This document shows positions 7,355 through 13,151 of a stretch of 13,151 nucleotides of DNA, in pieces. Both the position numbers and the translations under genes were made by a program. The DNA is from Pseudomonadota bacterium (GTDB lineage: Bacteria; Pseudomonadota; Gammaproteobacteria; Burkholderiales; Thiobacillaceae), in the NCBI GenBank assembly GCA_021791235.1, contig JAJYXA010000086.1, positions 1 through 13,151 of the forward strand, in the 5' to 3' direction. The notes beneath the pieces were generated by a model. It was not told the origin of the DNA. It made no database searches and saw only the letters and a program-made list of their open reading frames with translations. The first letter of the stretch is position 1. The number at the start of each line of letters is the position of its first letter.

Positions 7355-8196
7355 CAGTACAGCCCCCTGAAAAATTTGTGCGGCACCTGCGCGAAGAACG
7401 ACGAGAAATTGCGCACGATGTGTCTCATCAGGCCCCAGAAACCCATGTCCGTGTCGATGATGTCGCCGGCCATCTCGCCGCCCAGTTCGCTGTTGCGCTT
7501 GAAGCTGTTGTAGCGCTCGTGCAGCTGGGCGCTGCGGTTGTGAAAGGCGAACTCGGGATCGCCGATCGATTCGGTGAGGCCGATGTAATAGACCTGCGGG
7601 GCGGTCCCGAGCTCGACGCGCAGATTGAAGGTCTTGCTCTCGCGCAGCAGGCGCGCGACCTCGCTTTTCGGATCGTTGATGTCGCCGAACACCATCGCGC
7701 CGCCGGTGCAGGAGGCGACGCAGATCGGCGCCAGACCCCGGGTCACGCGCACCACGCAGAAGTCGCATTTGTCCGCGACATTGCGCGGATTGTTTTTCTC
7801 GCGCCGGTACTCGGGCAGCAGGTGCCGGGCGTTGTAGGGGCAGGCCACCATGCAGGTGCGGCAGCCGATGCAGCGGTTGTAGCGCTGCAGCACGAAGCCG
7901 TCGGGATGCTTGAAGGTGGATTTGGTCGGGCAGCTGCGGACGCAGGAGGGCTCGTCGCACTGGTTGCACAGCCGCGGCAACACCGCGCGCCGGGTATCCG
8001 GAAATTCCCCGAACTCCGCCTCCGCGACCCAGATGCGCCAATCGCCCAGGGGAACGTCGAAGGAAGTCTTGCACGAGGCGGTGCAGGCGTTGCAGCCGGT
8101 GCAGCGGCGCAGGTCGACCACCATGGCGTAGCGCTTGCGTCCGGGTTTGCCCTTGCTCGGCGACACCCCGTCAAAACCATAGACTCGCTCTGCCAT
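7354..8196 (-). CDS. Four-[4Fe-4S] electron-transfer subunit (DmsB/PhsB/PsrB family)
   Basis: This 280-residue protein carries all sixteen cysteines expected for four cubane clusters: C32/C35/C38/C42, C77/C80/C85/C89, C109/C112/C115/C119 and C144/C147/C159/C163, including CTGCNACTASCK and CIGCRTCMVACP. This is the standard B-subunit of complex iron-sulfur molybdoenzymes, forming a wire between the membrane NrfD subunit and the large subunit. There is no signal peptide; such subunits are normally exported together with a Tat-bearing partner, here the large subunit. A GGGGAG ribosome site precedes the ATG at 8196. The C-terminal 100 residues extend past the cluster domain without a transmembrane helix and contain an aromatic-rich amphipathic end. 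The intact cluster set contrasts with the missing cluster in the large subunit. Confidence 0.93.
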   Translation of the reverse strand: MAERVYGFDGVSPSKGKPGRKRYAMVVDLRRCTGCNACTASCKTSFDVPLGDWRIWVAEAEFGEFPDTRRAVLPRLCNQCDEPSCVRSCPTKSTFKHPDGFVLQRYNRCIGCRTCMVACPYNARHLLPEYRREKNNPRNVADKCDFCVVRVTRGLAPICVASCTGGAMVFGDINDPKSEVARLLRESKTFNLRVELGTAPQVYYIGLTESIGDPEFAFHNRSAQLHERYNSFKRNSELGGEMAGDIIDTDMGFWGLMRHIVRNFSSFFAQVPHKFFRGLY

Positions 8197-8260
8197 TAAC
8201 CGCTCCCCTGCATTCTGATGGAATTGGAATTCGATTCGTCCGCTCCGCGCGGCACCGATG

Positions 8261-8278
8261 CCCGGGCGTCAGCCCGGG
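8261..8278 (-). other. GC-rich hairpin directly after the diheme cytochrome stop codon
   Basis: CCCGGGC (8261-8267) and GCCCGGG (8272-8278) form a perfect 7-bp stem with a four-base GTCA loop. The stem touches the TGA of the cytochrome gene, which occupies 8279-8281. There is no following T-run in the minus direction, so factor-independent termination is unlikely. It could protect the 3' end of the first cistron or partly attenuate the six genes downstream, allowing more cytochrome than complex. That role is inferred. Confidence 0.4.
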
Positions 8279-8914
8279 TCATTTCGCGAGCGAAACCCTA
8301 TGGTTGAACATATAGATGACCGCCCCACGGATTTCGCCGTCGGTCAGATCGGCCATGCCGCCACGCGCCGGCATGCCGCCGTGACCGTTGATCGCGGAGC
8401 GTACCAGGGCATCGATCCCGTGCCTTCCGCGCGGGATCCAGGCGGCCCGGTCGCCAATCTTGGGTGCCCCACCGACGCCCGTCAGATGGCATTTGCTGCA
8501 CTGTATCTGCACGATTTCCTTGCCGGGACGGTCAACAATCTTGATGCTTTTGTCGGTCGGATCGATCCAGTGACCGCCCGAGCGATTGACCATGTAGGTG
8601 ATCGCGCGCTCGATTTCATAATTGCTGATGCCCGGATTGCCGCCATGCGCCGGCATTTTCCGGATACCCGTGATCGCGTGCAGTTTGAGACCGCTGAGCC
8701 CTTGCGCGGCACGCTTGCTCCAGGCTTTCACGTCGCCGATTCTGGGTGCGCCATACTTCCCTGTGCCGTGACAACGGGCGCACACCGTCTTGACCACTTC
8801 CTCGCCGCTGCGCTGACCATTTGCGGCCCACGCCTGATGCACGGTCATCGATAGCGACAGAGCAAAAATAACGTATTGGAATCCCAGCCAGTTCTGTGTC
8901 TTGGTATCGCGCAT
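8279..8914 (-). CDS. Secreted diheme cytochrome c (c5-like tandem)
   Basis: This 211-residue protein is the first gene of the minus operon. A Sec-type signal (hydrophobic 12-25, likely cleaved after AWA at 28-30) is followed by two similar c-type domains. Domain 1 has CARCHG (C45, C48, H49) and Met87 in KMPAHGG; domain 2 has CSKCH (C139, C142, H143) and Met181 in GMPARGG. The MPxxGG ligand motif and the GAPxIGD repeat (55-61 and 149-155) show an internal duplication and suggest the cytochrome c5/c555 type. It probably shuttles electrons in the periplasm to or from the heptaheme cytochrome. The ATG at 8914 is preferred over an upstream in-frame Met because it has a GAGAGG ribosome site and starts the signal peptide. 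Confidence 0.92.
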   Translation of the reverse strand: MRDTKTQNWLGFQYVIFALSLSMTVHQAWAANGQRSGEEVVKTVCARCHGTGKYGAPRIGDVKAWSKRAAQGLSGLKLHAITGIRKMPAHGGNPGISNYEIERAITYMVNRSGGHWIDPTDKSIKIVDRPGKEIVQIQCSKCHLTGVGGAPKIGDRAAWIPRGRHGIDALVRSAINGHGGMPARGGMADLTDGEIRGAVIYMFNHRVSLAK

Positions 8915-9027
8915 GTTGCCTCTCTCGCTTAGATGGGCTGACAGACTTTTCGTGTTTCCGGCATTGAGGACGCGGGTGTCATTCTTTTTGAGTGGCTGAA
9001 TAGTGCCGTTCCACACAATGTCGCTTT

Positions 9028-9041
9028 TTGATCTATATCAA
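9028..9041. promoter_or_regulatory. Perfect FNR/ANR-type box (box 1)
   Basis: TTGATCTATATCAA matches the FNR consensus TTGAT-N4-ATCAA exactly. It lies in the divergent region 120 bp (centre) upstream of the diheme cytochrome ATG. A class II arrangement (-41.5) would place transcription start near 8993 on the minus strand, leaving a leader of about 79 bases; the -10 there (CACTAT) is weak. FNR-family regulators activate anaerobic respiration genes when oxygen is low. Other CRP/FNR members (Dnr, NnrR) use similar boxes. Confidence 0.7.
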
Positions 9042-9047
9042 GCGAGC

Positions 9048-9061
9048 ATGATCTTGATCAA
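9048..9061. promoter_or_regulatory. Near-perfect FNR/ANR-type box (box 2)
   Basis: ATGATCTTGATCAA matches 9 of 10 consensus positions of TTGAT-N4-ATCAA. Its centre is exactly 20 bp from box 1, about two helical turns, so both would be on the same DNA face. It is closer to the histidine kinase gene and could serve that promoter, or act with box 1 on the minus operon. No strong -10 is visible on either side. Confidence 0.55.
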
Positions 9062-9193
9062 GTAACCTGAATGTGGCTTTGGACTAAAGCGTTCGGCATA
9101 GATGATAAGCATAGTTCATTCGAATATTAAACCGGTGGAGAACTCCTTGGCCCTTTCCGGACCCGTGCACTTGAGTCTTTCCCGCACATTCGT

Positions 9194-10702
9194 ATGGGCA
9201 GCGTCACCGCCGTGAATCTCACCCTGCGTAGTAAAGGCATTCTCGCTTTCATTGCCATCGTGTTTTATGTAATGGTGGTCGCGCTCTACGTTTCCCACGA
9301 GCGACAAAAGTTGTTCCACGTCGTCGAGCAATTGGAGCAGGTTCATGCTAAGCAACAGTTGCTGATTCGCGTCAACACCTCCCTGGGCCATTCCGTCATC
9401 GAACTCCAGGAGATGTTGAATGTGGAAACAAAAAAGCCGCAATACGGCGATGTGATCAACGGTGTCCGGGCGGTCGTTTCCGGCATGCACGCCCTGAAGG
9501 CAATCTATCCGGCGCTGGTGTCCAAGGATACCGATGATCTTGAACTGAACATCGCTTCGCTATGGGCGGTGCCCAGCCGTAATAATCTGAGCGTTATCCG
9601 CGACAGCGAGCTGAAGTTGATCGAGAAATTGAACGAAATAACCAAGGTGTTGCAGGGCAAACGTGACGATCTCAACGACATTTACCACAATATCAACCAG
9701 ACCATACCGCTGGTTGCGTCGGTGATGTATCTGCTCGGCCTGGGAGTTTACGGCACCGTGGTGCTGGTGTTTTTCACGCGGCTCGCGTCGGATATCAAGC
9801 GGCTCGAGGCACGGGCGCTGGCGGTGGTCGCCGGTTATCGCGGCGAGCCGCTTGGCGTGACCCGGCGCGATGAGGTGGGCGGTTTGATGGAGGCGGTCAA
9901 TCGGATGCAGGCGGTGCTGCGCCGTTCGGAGCAACAACAGGAGATTTCACGGCAGCAGCGTTTTCACCAGGAAAAGATGGCGGCTGTTGGTTCCCTGGCG
10001 TCTGCCATCGGGCACGAGGTGAGCAATCCGATGGCGGCGATCTCGGGTATCTCCCAATTCATCATCGAAGCCACCACGCCCGAACCCGGCGTCCATAAAG
10101 AGAGAAGACTGAGCAACAGCGCGGTCCATGACCACGCCGAACTGATACTCCAGCACACCGAACGCATCGCGGCGATCATGCGCCAGATGTCCACCCTGAC
10201 CGAGCGCAGTTCGCCACTGCCGGAACTGCTCGACCTCAATGCGCTGATTAGAGCGACCTGCAGCTTCATCAGTTACGACCAGCGATTCCGCAAAATTCGC
10301 TTCGAACTGGACCTCGACCCGGGGATTCCCGCGATCACCGCGGTGGCGGATCACCTGACCCAGGTCCTGATGAATCTGCTGATCAACGCCGCAGATGCCA
10401 TGGAGGGTCAGGCCGAGAGCAAGGCAGCGGTGATCCGGATATGCTCGCGCGAGGCCGAGCGCAAAGTTCTGCTGACGCTTAGTGACACCGGCCACGGCAT
10501 GAGCCCGGAGTTGCTCATGCAGGCATTCACGGAATCCTTCACCACCAAGCCGGTCGGGAAGGGACGCGGCATAGGCTTGTTCCTGTGCAAGACGCTGATC
10601 GAGGAAGCGGGCGGCAGCATCACGCTGGAATCGACCCAGGGCGTTGGCACCACGGCGCGGCTGGTCCTGCCCGTGCAGCATCCCCAGACGGAGGCGCTCT
10701 GA
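9194..10702 (+). CDS. Membrane sensor histidine kinase of an NtrC-type two-component system
   Basis: This 502-residue protein has TM1 (about 14-33), a periplasmic segment (about 35-170) of mostly helical character that I cannot assign to a named sensor family, TM2 (about 171-194), a HAMP-like linker (195-249), then a HisKA domain with phospho-acceptor His274 in SAIGHEVSNPMAAISG. The ATPase domain has an N-box (NLLINAADAM, 394-403), G1 (DTGHGM, 431-436) and G2 (GKGRGIGLFLCK, 455-466). The family resembles NtrB/ZraS-type kinases paired with sigma-54 activators, and the partner follows 5 bp downstream. The ATG at 9194 lacks a good ribosome site; GTG at 9212 is an alternative start. It is divergent from the electron-transfer operon, so it may sense a periplasmic or redox signal relevant to it. 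Confidence 0.93.
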   Translation: MGSVTAVNLTLRSKGILAFIAIVFYVMVVALYVSHERQKLFHVVEQLEQVHAKQQLLIRVNTSLGHSVIELQEMLNVETKKPQYGDVINGVRAVVSGMHALKAIYPALVSKDTDDLELNIASLWAVPSRNNLSVIRDSELKLIEKLNEITKVLQGKRDDLNDIYHNINQTIPLVASVMYLLGLGVYGTVVLVFFTRLASDIKRLEARALAVVAGYRGEPLGVTRRDEVGGLMEAVNRMQAVLRRSEQQQEISRQQRFHQEKMAAVGSLASAIGHEVSNPMAAISGISQFIIEATTPEPGVHKERRLSNSAVHDHAELILQHTERIAAIMRQMSTLTERSSPLPELLDLNALIRATCSFISYDQRFRKIRFELDLDPGIPAITAVADHLTQVLMNLLINAADAMEGQAESKAAVIRICSREAERKVLLTLSDTGHGMSPELLMQAFTESFTTKPVGKGRGIGLFLCKTLIEEAGGSITLESTQGVGTTARLVLPVQHPQTEAL

Positions 10703-10707
10703 GGCCC

Positions 10708-12096
10708 ATGCCCTCCCTCAACGTCCTGGTGATTGACGATGAACCGGCGCTGCGGCAGATCCTCGCCGCGACGGTGGGCAGGGCCGGCTATAGCGTCGAT
10801 ACCGCGGCCGGCGTCGTCGAGGCCGCCGCCAAGCTCAAGCGCGGCGATGTCGATGTGGCACTGTGCGACATCAAGATGGAAGACGGCAACGGCATCGACC
10901 TGTTGCGCCAGAGCCAGGCTGCCGGTCTCGATACCGTGTTCGTCATGGTGACGGCGTTCGCCTCGCTGGAGACCGCCGTGGAAGCGCTCCGCGCCGGCGC
11001 TTTCGACTATATCGTCAAGCCCGTGCGCAATCAGGAAGTGCTGCACCGGCTGGCGCAGATCGAGGACATGCGCGAATTGCGCGATGAAAACGTCGCCCTG
11101 CGTAAAGCAGTGAAAGACATCAGTCCGCCGGTGTTCCGCTTTGGTTCGCCCGGGATGCTCGAAGTCGAACGCCTGGTGGGCAAGGTGGCGCCGACCGACA
11201 GCACGGTCCTGATCGTCGGGGAAAGCGGTACCGGCAAGGGCGTGCTGGCGCACCTCATTCACGAACAGAGCACCCGTCACGGCGGCCCTTTCGTGCCGGT
11301 CAATTGCAGCGCGATTCCGGAGCAGTTGCTCGAAAGCGAATTCTTCGGCCATACCAAGGGCGCGTTCACCGGCGCCGACAAGGCGCGCAAGGGACTGTTC
11401 CTCGAGGCCGACCGGGGCACGCTGTTTCTTGATGAGATCGGCGAATTGCCGCTGCAGATGCAGACCAAGCTACTGCACGTGATCGAGGACAAGCAGGTGA
11501 GGGCGGTGGGCAGCGAGCTGGGCCGGCACGTCGACTGTCGCATCATCGCGGCAACCAACCGCAATCTGGCGGAGTCGATCAGCCAGGGCAGGTTCCGCGA
11601 AGACCTGTTTTTTCGTCTGAGCATGTTCCAGATCGCCATCCCGCCGCTGCGCGAGCGGCAAGGCGATATCCGTGGTCTGGTGCAGTTCCTGCTGAATAGC
11701 AGCAAGGTGGGGAGCAAAGCCACACCGGCGATCGAAATAGATCCGGAAGCCTTGACCTGCTTGCTCGCATACGGTTGGCCGGGCAATGTGCGGGAGCTCG
11801 ACAACGTCATCAAGCGGGCGCGCATCCTCGCCGAGAACAACTGCATCTCGGTCGCCGATCTGCCGGTGGAGATGGTCATCACGAAATCGCCGGTGAGCGC
11901 TGCCGAACAGGGGAGCGTCATGGAAGGGGGCTTGCGTGCGCAACTGCGGCGGGTCGAGGCCGAGCTCATCAAGAGCGCCATCGATGCTGCCGGCGGCGAT
12001 CGCCGGCTAGCCGCGCAAACTCTGGGGATCAGCCTGTCGAGTCTGTACGGCAAACTGGGGGGCGATCCGGAGCGAAAACAAGAGATTTGTAAATAG
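10708..12096 (+). CDS. NtrC-family sigma-54-dependent response regulator
   Basis: This 462-residue protein has the full three-domain layout. The receiver domain (1-120) has acidic pocket D10/D11, phosphorylation site D54, T82 and K104. The AAA+ sigma-54 activation domain (about 145-385) has Walker A GESGTGKG (171-178), the sigma-54 contact loop GAFTGA (218-223), Walker B GTLFLDEIGE (237-246) and the WPGNVREL block (357-364). The C-terminal Fis-type helix-turn-helix (about 430-450) reads RRLAAQTLGISLSSLYGKL. It would activate a sigma-54 promoter when phosphorylated by the kinase. The start at 10708 follows the kinase stop by 5 bp with GAGG upstream; a longer in-frame extension overlaps the kinase and is unlikely. 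I see no convincing TGGCAC-N5-TTGC promoter in the non-coding gaps of this window, so its target is not identified. Confidence 0.95.
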   Translation: MPSLNVLVIDDEPALRQILAATVGRAGYSVDTAAGVVEAAAKLKRGDVDVALCDIKMEDGNGIDLLRQSQAAGLDTVFVMVTAFASLETAVEALRAGAFDYIVKPVRNQEVLHRLAQIEDMRELRDENVALRKAVKDISPPVFRFGSPGMLEVERLVGKVAPTDSTVLIVGESGTGKGVLAHLIHEQSTRHGGPFVPVNCSAIPEQLLESEFFGHTKGAFTGADKARKGLFLEADRGTLFLDEIGELPLQMQTKLLHVIEDKQVRAVGSELGRHVDCRIIAATNRNLAESISQGRFREDLFFRLSMFQIAIPPLRERQGDIRGLVQFLLNSSKVGSKATPAIEIDPEALTCLLAYGWPGNVRELDNVIKRARILAENNCISVADLPVEMVITKSPVSAAEQGSVMEGGLRAQLRRVEAELIKSAIDAAGGDRRLAAQTLGISLSSLYGKLGGDPERKQEICK

Positions 12097-12130
12097 TGAA
12101 TTTGTCATTTTCGAGAAAGAGAGTATCGCC

Positions 12131-13151
12131 ATGTCCGAAAACCGTCACAACGCCGCCAACAACGCCGCCCGTCGCCTCGCCGGCATCCTGAGCGCGGGGC
12201 TGCTGCTCCTGGCCGGTTGCACCACGACGCAGGGGCCGGAGAAAAATATCAAGCTGGTCTGGCCCGGCCCGCCCCTGCCCACCCGCATCAAGTTCGTCCG
12301 TTCGCTGTTCGGCGAAAAGGACATGGTCAGCGACGACACCTTCAAGACGGATCTGGTGCAGTTTCTCACCGGCAAGAAGCCGCCGGAAAACCGCATCACG
12401 GAACCCATGGGCATCGCGGTTTCCGACGATGGCCAGCGCGTCTATGTCTCCGACTTCGTGCAACTGTGCGTGTTCAAGTTCGATTTCGCCAAGAAGACCT
12501 TCACCAAGATCACCAAGGACAAGCAGCTCGAACGGCCCGCGGGGATCGCGCTCGATGCCGCCGAAAATGTCTACGTCGTCGAGTCGGACAAGAAGGGCAT
12601 CGCCGTTCTGAGTCCGGAGGGCAAGGAGATCCGCTTCATCACCGATCCCTCGATCGCGCGCCCCACCGGCATCGCCATCGACCGGGCGCGCGGCAGGATC
12701 TACCTGGCCGACACCTCGCACAGCAAGGCCACCGAGCACACCGTCAAGATCTTCGATATGCAGGGCAAGCTGATCGGCCACCTGGGCAAGGGCAAGGGCT
12801 CGGATCCCGGCCAGTTCCTGTTCCCCACCTACGTCACCCTGGATCCGCAGGGCGATGTCTATGTCTCCGACACGCTCAACTCGCGGGTGCAGGAATTCGA
12901 TCCCGAGGGCAAGTACCTCAAGAGCTATGGCGAACGCGGCAATAGCTGGGGCATGTTCGACAAGCCCAAGGGCGTCGCCCTCGACAGCTACGGCAACCTC
13001 TACGTGGTCGATTCCGGCTGGAGCAATATCCAGATCTTCAACCAGAAAAAACAGATCCTGATGTTCTTCGGCGGTCGCGGGCCCATCCCCGGCATGCTCA
13101 GGAATCCGACCTCGATCGCCATCGACAAGAACAACAAGATCTATGTCGGCG
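12131..13151 (+). CDS. NHL-repeat beta-propeller lipoprotein (partial, 3' end beyond window)
   Basis: At least 340 residues are present with no stop before the edge. The N-terminus has a basic region, a hydrophobic stretch and the lipobox LLAGC with Cys30, followed by Thr; this indicates lipid attachment and probably outer-membrane sorting. The body has repeated NHL-type blades marked by PMGIAVSDDG, PAGIALDAA, PTGIAIDRA, PTYVTLDPQG, PKGVALDSYG and PTSIAIDKN, each followed by a YVSD/YLAD/YVVD-type strand. Six starts are visible, fitting a six-bladed propeller. Such proteins are often scaffolds for protein or ligand binding and in some bacteria lie beside multiheme cytochrome genes. It follows the response regulator by 34 bp, with a purine-rich AGAAAGAGAG before the ATG, and may be cotranscribed with it. 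Confidence 0.85.
   Translation, partial: MSENRHNAANNAARRLAGILSAGLLLLAGCTTTQGPEKNIKLVWPGPPLPTRIKFVRSLFGEKDMVSDDTFKTDLVQFLTGKKPPENRITEPMGIAVSDDGQRVYVSDFVQLCVFKFDFAKKTFTKITKDKQLERPAGIALDAAENVYVVESDKKGIAVLSPEGKEIRFITDPSIARPTGIAIDRARGRIYLADTSHSKATEHTVKIFDMQGKLIGHLGKGKGSDPGQFLFPTYVTLDPQGDVYVSDTLNSRVQEFDPEGKYLKSYGERGNSWGMFDKPKGVALDSYGNLYVVDSGWSNIQIFNQKKQILMFFGGRGPIPGMLRNPTSIAIDKNNKIYVG

Noticed and set aside
2822..8196. Straight assignment as polysulfide, thiosulfate or tetrathionate reductase (psr/phs/ttr)
   Set aside because: The Fe-S and NrfD subunits fit, but the large subunit lacks the cluster cysteines and the Mo-ligand cysteine that those enzymes need, so no such gene symbols were given.
8994..9008. 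Possible sigma-54 promoter (CGGCAC-N5-AGCC, minus strand) before the diheme cytochrome
   Set aside because: The GG-to-GC spacing is 9 bases instead of the required 10 and the -12 element lacks TTGC, so it was not called.

Overview
The window is GC-rich and densely coded. It looks like the chromosome of a betaproteobacterium that can respire without oxygen. The evidence is the betaproteobacterial-type assimilatory sulfite reductase N-terminus divergent from CysB, several c-type cytochromes, FNR-type boxes, and a sigma-54 activator. The genus cannot be fixed from sequence reading alone. No RNA genes, CRISPR arrays, insertion sequences or integration scars were seen.

Layout. (1) 1-1137: a sulfur-assimilation edge, with the 5' end of a cysI-like gene (minus) divergent from cysB (plus); an AT-rich stretch with inverted repeats lies between them. 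(2) 1205-8914: a seven-gene minus-strand operon. In transcription order it encodes a secreted diheme cytochrome c, a four-cluster Fe-S subunit, an NrfD/PsrC-type membrane subunit, a Tat-exported molybdopterin-oxidoreductase-fold protein, a membrane-anchored heptaheme cytochrome c, a 158-residue protein I do not recognise, and a polyferredoxin. Several junctions overlap or nearly overlap. (3) 8915-9193: a divergent control region with one perfect and one near-perfect FNR-type box, 20 bp apart. (4) 9194-12096: a membrane sensor histidine kinase and an NtrC-family sigma-54 response regulator. (5) 12131-end: the start of an outer-membrane-type NHL-repeat lipoprotein, cut by the window edge.

How it may work together. 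The Fe-S, NrfD and molybdopterin-fold trio is the core of a complex iron-sulfur molybdoenzyme (psr/phs/ttr type). The large subunit, however, has no CxxC pair at all, so it lacks the usual N-terminal [4Fe-4S] ligands. By my alignment from memory it also lacks the Cys/Ser/Asp molybdenum ligand, with Gly186 at that site. Together with a multiheme anchor cytochrome fused to two c-type domains and a separate diheme cytochrome, this resembles alternative complex III (a quinol:cytochrome c oxidoreductase whose ActB has lost Mo cofactor) more than a polysulfide or thiosulfate reductase. I infer a quinone/periplasm electron-transfer complex made under low oxygen and possibly tuned by the adjacent two-component system. 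The NHL lipoprotein may begin a cell-surface electron-transfer or cytochrome locus beyond the window. The substrate or electron partner is unknown.
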